NCBI GenBank assembly: GCA_015067545.1
Contig: SVMG01000002.1
Location: 124,001 to 188,000 of the forward strand
From: Oscillospiraceae bacterium
Lineage (GTDB): Bacteria; Bacillota; Clostridia; Oscillospirales; Oscillospiraceae
Reading direction: 5' to 3'
Length of the DNA: 64,000 nucleotides
Below the pieces are notes generated by a model, which was not told the origin of the DNA, did no database searches, and saw nothing but the letters and a program-made list of their open reading frames with translations. Below are positions 43,904-51,551 of the stretch, piece by piece. Within the stretch, counting starts at the first letter, position 1; the number at the start of each line of letters is the position of its first letter. A program made the translations under genes and the position numbers.

Positions 43904-44794
43904 TCAATAGTGGACATGCTTGCGGCTGACCATGAGGTTGATCGCGGTGATGGTCAGCACGATGGCAAACAGGATAATAGCCGCCGCCGATGCGTAGGAC
44001 GGATATCCGCCGCTGGCGCCGTAGAGCATATCGTACACATAGCCCACGATGGTATTCATGCCCGCCACATTCAGATCCGTGCCAAACAGGGCAACCGAGT
44101 CGCTGTAAGCCTTAAACGCACCGATGAAGCCGGTGATCACCAGGTAAAATACCGACGGGGAGATCATGGGGAGCGTGATCCGGGTGAACATCCGCAGCCC
44201 CTTTGTTCCGTCTACCTTCGCCGCATTGTAATAGGTATCATTTACCGATGCCAGCGCGCCGGTGAGCACCAAAATCTTAAAGGGCATAACCACCCAGGTG
44301 GTGTAAAGGCACAGCACCAGCATCTTCGCCCAGTACGGGCCGCTGATAAAGTCCACGGATTCGCCGCCGAACATGGTGATCAGCGCATTGACCATGCCGT
44401 CTGTATAGGTGGTCTTCTTAAACAGGATCATAAACACCAGGCCCACGGCCAGAGTGTTGGTCACATAGGGCAGGAAAAAGACAGTCTGAAACAGCTCCCG
44501 CAGTTTCTTGATGGAGCTCAGTCCCACGGAAATCAGCAGTGCCAGGCCCGTGGACAGGGGCACAGTGATGATCACCAGCAGGAAGGTGTTTTTCACCGCC
44601 TGCAAAAAGTAGGGATCGTGAAGCACATACAAATAGTTGTGCAGGCCCACACCGGTATAGCTTTGGGATACGGAGTTGAAATTTTCCTCAAAGGAATAGA
44701 TGAACACATCGATCAGCGGGTAGACCATAAACACGCCCAAAAACAGCATCGCAGGCAATAAATACAGCCAGCCCTTTGCATTCTGCTTTTCCAT
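43904..44794 (-). CDS. Carbohydrate ABC transporter permease, MalF type
   Basis: A 296-residue permease with six helices, starting MEKQNAKGWLYLLPAMLFLG. The EAA loop reads YYNAAKVDGTKGLRMFTRIT, followed by the usual proline (LPMISPS). It forms the other half of the channel with the MalG-type protein. The ATG at 44794 has GGAGG; the longer frame enters the promoter region. First gene of the importer operon. The sugar carried cannot be told. Confidence 0.9.
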   Translation of the reverse strand: MEKQNAKGWLYLLPAMLFLGVFMVYPLIDVFIYSFEENFNSVSQSYTGVGLHNYLYVLHDPYFLQAVKNTFLLVIITVPLSTGLALLISVGLSSIKKLRELFQTVFFLPYVTNTLAVGLVFMILFKKTTYTDGMVNALITMFGGESVDFISGPYWAKMLVLCLYTTWVVMPFKILVLTGALASVNDTYYNAAKVDGTKGLRMFTRITLPMISPSVFYLVITGFIGAFKAYSDSVALFGTDLNVAGMNTIVGYVYDMLYGASGGYPSYASAAAIILFAIVLTITAINLMVSRKHVHY

Positions 44795-44830
44795 TGTGTC
44801 CTCCCCTTTCCGAATGGATTGTTTTTCCTT

Positions 44831-44859
44831 ATTATAAAGGCATTTCCCTTGGTTTGCAA
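44831..44859 (-). promoter_or_regulatory. Promoter of the sugar ABC importer
   Basis: TTGCAA (44859-44854) and a perfect TATAAT (44836-44831) on the minus strand, 17-base spacer. Confidence 0.85.
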
Positions 44860-44860
44860 G

Positions 44861-44889
44861 AAGAAAATGACCGTCCCGAAGGACGGTCA
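44861..44889 (-). terminator. Terminator between acsB and the sugar importer
   Basis: TGACCGTCC (44868-44876) pairs with GGACGGTCA (44881-44889), followed by TTTTCTTCTT on the minus strand. It would end the acsB transcript. Confidence 0.75.
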
Positions 44890-44908
44890 CATTTTTCGCA
44901 AGGCCTCT

Positions 44909-45024
44909 TGCCTCTCCCTATGGGAGAGGTGGGCAGAATCTTTGATTCTGCTTGGAGAGGGCGATGTTGTAGGCCCTCTCAGTCAAAAATCACAGATTTT
45001 TGCCAGCTCCCCCAGAGGGGGAGC
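44909..45024. repeat. Palindromic intergenic element downstream of acsB
   Basis: About 116 bases. Outer palindromes CCTCTCCCTATGGGAGAGG and GCTCCCCCAGAGGGGGAGC, an inner ATCAAAGAT-type stem in each arm, and a short centre between GAGAGGGC (44955-44962) and GCCCTCTC (44973-44980). Very similar to 56039-56155 in the other orientation. Confidence 0.8.
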
Positions 45025-45047
45025 CAAGTGGGTATTTGTACGATTGA

Positions 45048-47174
45048 TTACAGCAGGGGTTCCATGGAAAGAACCGGGTGATTCTTCTCTGTCAGCCAGG
45101 CAAGCAGCTCCTCGCCATCGGTGGTGATGGTCTCATCTGCCACCAGGTCGACGAAGTTTTCGATGCCGTACAGCTCAAAGGCTGTCTTGTTCAGCCGCTC
45201 TGCCACATCGTCCTTCAGTTCCTTGGGCATCCACACGATGCGCTCGATGCCGCCCTCTGCGGCGATGAACTTCTTGGAGGAGATGAAGTGACGGCCGTGG
45301 CCCATATAACCGGGAGTCTGTACACCGCCGCCGGTGCAGGATGCCAGCTCGCCGAAGGTCATACCGGCAGGGGTCATGCCCTTGAATTCCCGGTTGACCA
45401 CGATGAAGCCATTACTCATGGGCTCAATGCCGCAGATGCATTCGAAGCAGCCGCAGGAGGTCATGGGATCTTCCAAAATGGAGTACAGGGTCACATTTTC
45501 CACTGCGCCGTGGGTGGCTTCGTTGATCATCTTGTTGACGGACTCGAACCGGCCGGTACGCTCGTCGATCAAGCCCTCCTTAAAGATTGGCTGGCAGGGG
45601 CCGTTGGGATCCAGCTCGTTGGTGGCCTTGGCATCCAGCCAGCTAACCGCGCCGCACAGACCCAACCGCTCGGGGGTGACCACGCAGCAGTGGGCGGGAG
45701 CGAAGGACTGGCACAGAATGCAGGTGTAGTAGCGATCTACCGCCTCGTCGGTCATGGATGCCAGGCGGTCATCCCGCTGCTGATACCGGGGCATTGCCAC
45801 TTCGTCACGGAATTTTTCTGCCTGGGCGGCATCGGTGATCAGGGTCACTTGGCACTTATCCACCACGGCTTCAAACTCGTTCATAATCATCACATAGAGA
45901 ACTTCTGCAAAGTCCTTCACTCTCAAGCCGGCCTCAAATGCCGCCTTGGAAACACGGACGCGAACCTGATTCCGCTGGCCGGTGTGCATGACGCCTTCCA
46001 TGTAGTTGAACCAGGCGTGGAATTTCCGCTCGATGACGGACTCAAAGTCCACCTGCATCTTCTTGCCGGCGACCTCCACATATGTAGCCAAAGCCAGCTC
46101 GCTGGCTTCATCCAGATCGGGACCTAGAATAGTGATCTTGTGATCCTCGATCTCAGAAAGCTCCCGCATTACCACCAATTCGGCGGTGGGGTTCTTGCCG
46201 GAGAAGAACTCGTTGTGCATGTCGGCCTTGCGGATGATCTCGCCCTCAAATGCGGCGGCAAACGCCACAGGAATGGGCAGTTCGGTGGTCTTGATCTTGA
46301 TGCCCCGCAGCTCCAGGGACTTCTTTACAGTCTCGTTGTGGTCGCACACGGACTCCAGCGCGCCGGGAACTTGATTCTCACCCAGGTCGATGTCCACCAC
46401 CACGGGGAAGCCCAGGGCGATCGCGCCTGCACCGGCAGAAACCACCACGGCATCGATTGCACCGAATGTGTTGACGAATGCGGGAACGCGGTTCTTGGTG
46501 TAGTCCAGCAGGCCTGCCAAATTGCCCGGCTGGATGTTACCGAAAATCAGCGCAGCACGCACCGCGACGGTAACCACGTGGATGACGGAGGTGACATCGT
46601 GACCCAGGGGGATGACCCGGAGCTCCAGGCCCATCTTCACGCCGCCATCCATGCACTGCTCGATGACATCGCCCACCAGGAAGGTCATGATGCCCTTGGA
46701 CTGGTAGTCCTTGACCACCTTCACCACATCCTCGGCATTGTCCGCCTTGCCCAGCACGACCGCAACACCGGGAATATCACCGGTAACCAGGGGCACGCCC
46801 AGGGAGCGGATGATGGGGTCGGGTACGAAGCCAATACCGCTTTCGTTTTCGTAGGGATTGCCGCCCTCCACGTACTTCAGGCCCTCGATAATCTCCGCAC
46901 CAACTGCGGTGGCAAGGCCGGCATTCAGCGCCTGACCCAGGTCTTCCTGGTTGGTGATCAAGCTCTTCAGCACGCCCACACAGGCGGTCAGATCGCCCAG
47001 CGTCTTGACCTTGACGCCGGTTGCGGCATAAATGGTGGGGAAATAGTAGGCAGTATCCGGAAACGCGATCTCCTTGTCTGCGCCATATTTCGCAATGGCA
47101 TCGTTGACAGCACCCTCAGTCAGGCCTGCCACGGCATTACTGCCGCCATAGATCAGATCGGTTAATACACTCAT
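45048..47174 (-). CDS. acsB: Acetyl-CoA synthase (CODH/ACS beta subunit)
   Basis: A 708-residue bacterial-type acetyl-CoA synthase, which joins CO, a methyl group from the corrinoid protein, and CoA. All A-cluster ligands are present: C485, C488, C497 and C507 for the 4Fe-4S cluster and C574, C576 in a CGC motif for the nickel sites. All are offset by exactly 21 from the Moorella numbering I know (506, 509, 518, 528, 595, 597). GGAGG precedes the ATG. In this window it is separated from the other acs genes by three small genes and a repeat element, and has its own promoter. Confidence 0.96.
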   Translation of the reverse strand: MSVLTDLIYGGSNAVAGLTEGAVNDAIAKYGADKEIAFPDTAYYFPTIYAATGVKVKTLGDLTACVGVLKSLITNQEDLGQALNAGLATAVGAEIIEGLKYVEGGNPYENESGIGFVPDPIIRSLGVPLVTGDIPGVAVVLGKADNAEDVVKVVKDYQSKGIMTFLVGDVIEQCMDGGVKMGLELRVIPLGHDVTSVIHVVTVAVRAALIFGNIQPGNLAGLLDYTKNRVPAFVNTFGAIDAVVVSAGAGAIALGFPVVVDIDLGENQVPGALESVCDHNETVKKSLELRGIKIKTTELPIPVAFAAAFEGEIIRKADMHNEFFSGKNPTAELVVMRELSEIEDHKITILGPDLDEASELALATYVEVAGKKMQVDFESVIERKFHAWFNYMEGVMHTGQRNQVRVRVSKAAFEAGLRVKDFAEVLYVMIMNEFEAVVDKCQVTLITDAAQAEKFRDEVAMPRYQQRDDRLASMTDEAVDRYYTCILCQSFAPAHCCVVTPERLGLCGAVSWLDAKATNELDPNGPCQPIFKEGLIDERTGRFESVNKMINEATHGAVENVTLYSILEDPMTSCGCFECICGIEPMSNGFIVVNREFKGMTPAGMTFGELASCTGGGVQTPGYMGHGRHFISSKKFIAAEGGIERIVWMPKELKDDVAERLNKTAFELYGIENFVDLVADETITTDGEELLAWLTEKNHPVLSMEPLL

Positions 47175-47201
47175 AATTTTCTCCTCCTAATTTGAATGGT
47201 A

Positions 47202-47231
47202 ATTTATATAAAGCCAAATGGCTGAATATAC
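47202..47231. repeat. Direct repeat, copy 1 (upstream of acsB)
   Basis: Thirty bases nearly the same as 48016-48044: ATTTATAT, then AAGCC, four variable bases, GGCTGAATATAC. The two copies bracket the lipoprotein gene at 47236-47985 and each covers its promoter position. Confidence 0.7.
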
Positions 47232-47233
47232 AA
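47205..47233 (-). promoter_or_regulatory. Promoter of acsB with internal dyad
   Basis: TTGTAT (47233-47228) and TATATA (47210-47205) with a 17-base spacer on the minus strand. Between them lies AGCC-aaat-GGCT, a dyad that also occurs in the related site at 48016-48044. Confidence 0.65.
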
Positions 47234-47235
47234 GT

Positions 47236-47985
47236 TTATTTATCTCGATTAAATTGAGGGAATCGTGCCGCAGTGTCTTCGCTGACTTCCACCGCCTTAT
47301 AGGTGTATCGGATTTCCGAGATTTTCTTTCCCTCGGCATATTGGACTGTACTCAGCGTATTACCGTATTCATCGTAGGTATTTTCCGTCCGGCTGACTTC
47401 CTTGTCACCGGAAGTCACAACCTGGCGGATCAGTCGGTAATTGTGGTCATACACCAGCGTGTAAGTCGTCCCATCCCGGCAGACACCTGAACTTCCCTCA
47501 TCGGTGTCTGTGTAGATATAGGTTTTGGTCTGAACATTGGGTTGTTCCTGACCTTCAAAATATGCTTTGCTCTCCTGTCTGATTTGTCTGCCGTAGGAAT
47601 CGTAGGTAAAGGTGGTCTCCATTTTTTCCAAACTGGAAGATGCTAAATAGTGGTTGACCTGCTTTGCCACTCGACCACCAGCATCATAGTAGGTCTCCCT
47701 TTGGATTCCATCGCCTATTTTCTGGACGGTGTATTTGTTGCTATAGGTTATTTCAAGTTGGTCACCATCCGAATATGTGGCAGTAAAACTCTCCTTATTC
47801 TGCCAACCTTCCTCATATTTCACAGTAGCAGTTGACTGGCTTTCGCCGTCCGGGCTATATACAGTTGCAGTATCCGGCAGAAACAGAACAGGCCCGGGCA
47901 TTTCGGGTATCGGCCGCTCATCCGGGCAACCCGCCATAAACAGCATCATCACAAGGGCCAAGACTACACAAAAAACTCTTTTCAT
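47236..47985 (-). CDS. Lipoprotein with YD-like repeats
   Basis: A 249-residue exported lipoprotein: signal peptide (MKRVFCVVLALVMMLF) with lipobox FMAGC, then a beta-rich body with repeating tyrosine/aspartate strands such as TTFTYDSYGRQIRQES, YTLVYDHNYRLIRQV and TENTYDEYGNTLSTVQY, resembling YD/RHS-type repeats. It may be a small surface or envelope protein. GGAGG precedes the ATG at 47985. It lies between acsB and the acsC-acsE gene with no evident link to acetyl-CoA metabolism and is flanked by short direct repeats. Confidence 0.65.
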   Translation of the reverse strand: MKRVFCVVLALVMMLFMAGCPDERPIPEMPGPVLFLPDTATVYSPDGESQSTATVKYEEGWQNKESFTATYSDGDQLEITYSNKYTVQKIGDGIQRETYYDAGGRVAKQVNHYLASSSLEKMETTFTYDSYGRQIRQESKAYFEGQEQPNVQTKTYIYTDTDEGSSGVCRDGTTYTLVYDHNYRLIRQVVTSGDKEVSRTENTYDEYGNTLSTVQYAEGKKISEIRYTYKAVEVSEDTAARFPQFNRDK

Positions 47986-48015
47986 ACCTGCTTTCCTCCC
48001 CATGTGAAAATTTTG

Positions 48016-48044
48016 ATTTATATCAAGCCGGCGGCTGAATATAC
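48016..48044. repeat. Direct repeat, copy 2 (upstream of the YD-like lipoprotein)
   Basis: Partner of 47202-47231. The AGCC/GGCT dyad is kept (GCCGGCGGC), but the -35-like part is weaker and the spacing one base shorter. Confidence 0.65.
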
Positions 48045-48048
48045 GGTT

Positions 48049-48546
48049 TTAAGTTTCTTCCTTTCCGTCGGATAGATCGAAATCCAGATGTCCGTAACAG
48101 GATATGACAAACTCCCGGATTTTCGGTGTTGCTTCCATTGGAATAACTCTCCCGATATTTCTAAGAAGAAAGGTTTTATCTTGATATCGGCGGCAAGATC
48201 CGTTGCCTTTCAGCAATATCATTTGATTATACCAGATCCCACGCCCAAAACGGTAGAGAATTCCGGCCTGTTTAATATCTGTCCATTTATAGAATTGTTT
48301 TTTTATCAACACCCGGACAGTAATTCCTTCCGCTGTAAGCTCAACGATCGGACAAGAGCGCAAAATCATATTTGCAATGATCGACCAGAAGACAGCCAGT
48401 AAAATTGGGAATACAAATCCCTCCAGCGGAACATTAACTTGAATCATAGCAATGAGCAGTGAAAGAATCATGCCGTGAAATATCAGCCACATCATCACAG
48501 CAATCAACCGACCCAATTTGTTATGTACGGTTATTGCTATCATCAT
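48049..48546 (-). CDS. Small membrane protein, possibly PH-like (function unknown)
   Basis: A 165-residue protein with two N-terminal membrane helices (about 12-32 and 38-60) and a cytoplasmic remainder that looks beta-rich (VELTAEGITVRVLIKKQFYKW, TDIKQAGILYRFGRG). Two helices plus such a domain recall bacterial PH-domain membrane proteins, but I see no firm family signature. The ATG at 48546 follows GGAGGG. Function unknown. Confidence 0.5.
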   Translation of the reverse strand: MMIAITVHNKLGRLIAVMMWLIFHGMILSLLIAMIQVNVPLEGFVFPILLAVFWSIIANMILRSCPIVELTAEGITVRVLIKKQFYKWTDIKQAGILYRFGRGIWYNQMILLKGNGSCRRYQDKTFLLRNIGRVIPMEATPKIREFVISCYGHLDFDLSDGKEET

Positions 48547-48570
48547 CGCTCCCTCCAAATTGTCGGCATC

Positions 48571-49047
48571 TAAAGGCTTCTCCTTGAGGAGAAGCTGGCA
48601 AAAATCTTTGATTTTTGACTGATGAGGTGTTCTATTCTTCTATCAAGAGATGACACCATATATCTCGGCACACATCTTGAAATCTCAGATTAATATCGGC
48701 GTTAGAATATCGCAGAATCGTCAGCCCTTGAGATTGAAGATAATCATCGCGTTCTATATCTTTCTTAACTCCATCAGCTTCATAATGCTGGGAACCATCC
48801 AATTCAATGACTAGTTTCTGCTTTGCTATATAAAAATCAACAATATATGAGCCAATCACCTTTTGTCTATGAACTGTTACGGGCAATGCTTTTAGAAAAT
48901 CATACCACAGGTGTCGTTCTTCCTTAGTCATGCCTTTGCGCAGAGATTTTGCATTGTTTGTAAGTTTGGGGTTGTTAAATTGATTCATTTTAACACCTCA
49001 TCCGACCTCGCTTCGCTCGGCCACCTTCTCCTCAAGGAGAAGGCCTT
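48571..49047 (-). mobile_element. Nuclease-bearing palindromic element
   Basis: Two inverted arms enclose one gene. Left arm 48571-48631 ends in GATGAGGTGTT; right arm 48992-49047 begins with its exact complement AACACCTCATC. Each arm also has an outer hairpin (CTTCTCCTTGAGGAGAAG and CTTCTCCTCAAGGAGAAG). The DUF559 stop codon (48632-48634) touches the left arm and the ATG (48988) is three bases from the right arm. Bases 48593-48622 are identical over 30 bases with 56057-56086, tying it to the dispersed repeats. No transposase is visible other than the nuclease. Confidence 0.7.
48632..48988 (-). CDS. DUF559 (Vsr-like) endonuclease-domain protein
   Basis: A 118-residue protein of the DUF559 family, a PD-(D/E)XK/Vsr-like nuclease fold. 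It starts with the family's helix (LRKGMTKEERHLWYDFLKAL) and has the core VDFYIAKQKLVIELDGSQH, with the D...ExD residues and Q/H expected at the active site, then DIERDDYLQSQGLTILRYSN. The ribosome site GAGGTG lies inside the flanking arm, seven bases before the ATG. The gene fills the space between the two inverted arms exactly. A role in moving or maintaining the repeat is my inference; DUF559 proteins have no established reaction. Confidence 0.85.
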   Translation of the reverse strand: MNQFNNPKLTNNAKSLRKGMTKEERHLWYDFLKALPVTVHRQKVIGSYIVDFYIAKQKLVIELDGSQHYEADGVKKDIERDDYLQSQGLTILRYSNADINLRFQDVCRDIWCHLLIEE

Positions 49048-49122
49048 ATAAGCAAAGTGGCTGGGAGGGAGTCTTCCCTCCCAGCCAGTGATGCGTGGGA
49101 TATTTTCAAATATCGTGCCTAC

Positions 49123-49248
49123 AAAGGCTTCTCCTTGAGGAGAAGCTGTCACCGCAGGTGACTGATGAGGTGTTTTTTCGATTTCGCCCCTTTGGGGCTA
49201 CACCTCATCCGGCGCTACGCGCCACCTTCCCCTCAAGGGGAAGGCTTT
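49123..49248. repeat. Non-coding version of the nuclease-bearing element
   Basis: About 126 bases: left arm (49123-49174) ending GATGAGGTGTT, a 25-base centre, and right arm (49200-49248) beginning ACACCTCATC and ending AAGGCTTT. The outer hairpins are CTTCTCCTTGAGGAGAAG and CTTCCCCTCAAGGGGAAG. This is the same layout as 48571-49047 with the gene replaced by a short centre, lying only 75 bases away. Confidence 0.8.
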
Positions 49249-49260
49249 GACGCATTCTAA

Positions 49261-51531
49261 TTACATATCCAGGTAGCTGTCGGAGTACAGCACGTGGTTC
49301 TTGAAGATGTCGCAGGACTTGATGGTCTCCATCAGTCGGCGGTCGTTGGGGTTGACGATAGCGGAGGTCAGACCCTGCATCATGCACATTGCAACCAGGG
49401 TGGAGTCCATGATGGGACGGACATCCTTGGGTGCGCCGTTGGAGTTGTTGGACAGACCGCCGGTGGACTTCAGACCCTTGTCGGAGAACATCTTGATGGC
49501 CTCCAGGACTTCCATCTGCTTGTCCTGCATACCCTTGACGACCAGGAACAGGGGGTCGAACCACAGATCGTCGGAGGACATGCCCAGGCTCAGGCCGCGC
49601 TCCAGCATGTTGTCGCAGTGGACCATACGCTCTTCGTTGTCCTTTGCGATACCGTCAGCGGAGCACAGAGCGATACAAATTGCATCGTTGGCAGCAGCCA
49701 GGTCGATGTAGCCGATACGGGAGCCGGCGTCAGCAGAGTTGACGATGGGCTTGCCGTTGGTACGGTTGTAAACCTTGATACCGGCCTCGATAGCCTTCAT
49801 GTTGGCGGTGTCCAGTGCCAGAGGAACATTGTTGAAGTTCTCCTGCAGCAGCTTAACAGCCCACATCATACGCTCGGGACCGTCCTTCTCAGCAGGTCCG
49901 ATGTTCACATCCAAGTAGGTAGCGCCGGCCTTGATCTGAGCAGCAGCACGCTCCAGGATGGGAGCGGGATCGCGCTCGTCCATAGCCTTGCGGATGGAAG
50001 GAGCGATGCAGTGGATACGCTCGCCGATGGTGACGAAGGTCTTAGCCTCGGGGTTGTGGCCCTTGTACTGTACGCCCATGTCCACGATCTCGATCTTGGG
50101 AACGCGGGTCTGCAGCAGCTCTTCGAAGGACAGTTCCTTAACCTCTTCCTTCACAGTACCAGCCTTGGCAGCACGCTCGGCCTCAGCAGCCTTAGCGCCG
50201 GCCTCGTACTCCTTGTCCTTGATGTACTTGGGCAGCTGAACAGCTTCCAGAGGACCGACGACCACGTTCCAGTCGGGCAGCTTCTCCTGGATCTCGCCCT
50301 TCATAACGGCAACCTTGCCGGGGATGATCAGGGTGCGGTTCTTGATCTTGTTCGCGATGTCCAGCTCCTCGAAGGTCTTCTTGATGGTGGAGGAGGACAG
50401 CTTACCGGCAGCCCAGGCAGTCAGAACGGACATGCCGGAAGCGTCGGTGATGATCAGGTTCACAGGCTGGCCGGAGCGCTCCAGTTCGCCGGAGACCAGG
50501 AAGTAGGTCAGAGCGAAGTCAACAGTCAGAGCGCAGGGGCTGTTCTCGTCAGCGCCGTTCAGGGGGTAGATCTTAGCTTCCACCTTCATGGGCTTCTGAG
50601 GATCGGTGTAGATGTTCTGACGCAGGCCGTACAGAGGCAGAGCCTGTGCGTAAGCCATGTGGGACATAACGATAATGGAAGCATACTTCTCCACGAACAT
50701 AGCAGCCAGTGCAGTCTGCAGGCGGTCATCGCCCTTAGCAATGCGGGCCAGGTTCACGATGGAGGGGTAGCCGAAGGTACGGTCCTCTTCCTTCAGAGCG
50801 GTACGGCGAACCAGAACGGCATTAGCAAGCGTCTCCTTGGCAGTCTTGCCGGTGACATCCAGAACCAGGTTCTTGTTGCCTGCAGCTTCCAGCTTCTTCA
50901 CGGTGTCGTACAGGTCGGAGATGTTCTCAGCCCAAACACCCAGAGTAACGCCGGCTTCGGTAGCAACTGCGCTCATAGCCTCCCAGTTGTCGGGGGTAGC
51001 GCCGTCCAGGATCACATCCTTGCCGCAGACAGCCAGAGCTGCCTTGGCGCACTCCACATCCCAGCACTCCAGCACCAGGCTGCGGCCGGTAGCGGCTGCC
51101 TTCTTGACCAGGTCAGCGTAGACAGCGGGATCGGACTGCTTGTTGGCAACATGGATGAACTCCACGTACATACGCTCGCCGATACGCTCGTAATCCACCT
51201 TCATGATCTCAGCGATCTTCTCGTCAGCCTTGTCAGCGCAATCGGTGCACAGGCAGACAGCAAACATATTCTTGTTGACCAGAGTCTTCTCGTGACGGAA
51301 CAGGACAGTCTCGCCGCCCAGCTTGTGCTCGCCAACGGAAATGGTCTTCATCAGAGGAGCAGTAGCGGAGTTCAGAGTTGCCAGAGCTTCCTCAGAGAAG
51401 TAGGGGCACTTGTCCAGAGACACTGCGCCCTGCGCCACCTTCATGCAAAATGCCATACAGGTGGGGCTGCCGCACTCCTTACAGTTCTTCTTAGGAGACA
51501 GCTTAAAAATATCAAGACCTTTCAAAGCCAT
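49261..51531 (-). CDS. acsC: Fused corrinoid/iron-sulfur protein large subunit and methyltransferase (AcsC-AcsE)
   Basis: A 756-residue protein. Residues 1-440 are AcsC, the large subunit of the corrinoid/iron-sulfur protein, with C17, C20, C25 and C42 for its 4Fe-4S cluster. A charged, alanine-rich linker (~441-497) follows. Residues ~498-756 are a complete methyltetrahydrofolate:corrinoid methyltransferase (AcsE): TIGERIHCIAPSIRKAMDER, GATYLDVNIGPAEKDG, LALDTANMKAIEAGI, the catalytic-site GGLSNNSNG and an end like YSDSYLDM. In Moorella these are separate genes of about 446 and 262 residues, so both parts are full length. AAGGAGG precedes the ATG. Followed by the repeat elements; preceded by acsD. 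Confidence 0.93.
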   Translation of the reverse strand: MALKGLDIFKLSPKKNCKECGSPTCMAFCMKVAQGAVSLDKCPYFSEEALATLNSATAPLMKTISVGEHKLGGETVLFRHEKTLVNKNMFAVCLCTDCADKADEKIAEIMKVDYERIGERMYVEFIHVANKQSDPAVYADLVKKAAATGRSLVLECWDVECAKAALAVCGKDVILDGATPDNWEAMSAVATEAGVTLGVWAENISDLYDTVKKLEAAGNKNLVLDVTGKTAKETLANAVLVRRTALKEEDRTFGYPSIVNLARIAKGDDRLQTALAAMFVEKYASIIVMSHMAYAQALPLYGLRQNIYTDPQKPMKVEAKIYPLNGADENSPCALTVDFALTYFLVSGELERSGQPVNLIITDASGMSVLTAWAAGKLSSSTIKKTFEELDIANKIKNRTLIIPGKVAVMKGEIQEKLPDWNVVVGPLEAVQLPKYIKDKEYEAGAKAAEAERAAKAGTVKEEVKELSFEELLQTRVPKIEIVDMGVQYKGHNPEAKTFVTIGERIHCIAPSIRKAMDERDPAPILERAAAQIKAGATYLDVNIGPAEKDGPERMMWAVKLLQENFNNVPLALDTANMKAIEAGIKVYNRTNGKPIVNSADAGSRIGYIDLAAANDAICIALCSADGIAKDNEERMVHCDNMLERGLSLGMSSDDLWFDPLFLVVKGMQDKQMEVLEAIKMFSDKGLKSTGGLSNNSNGAPKDVRPIMDSTLVAMCMMQGLTSAIVNPNDRRLMETIKSCDIFKNHVLYSDSYLDM

Positions 51532-51551
51532 TGTATGTATCCTCCTTCCGA

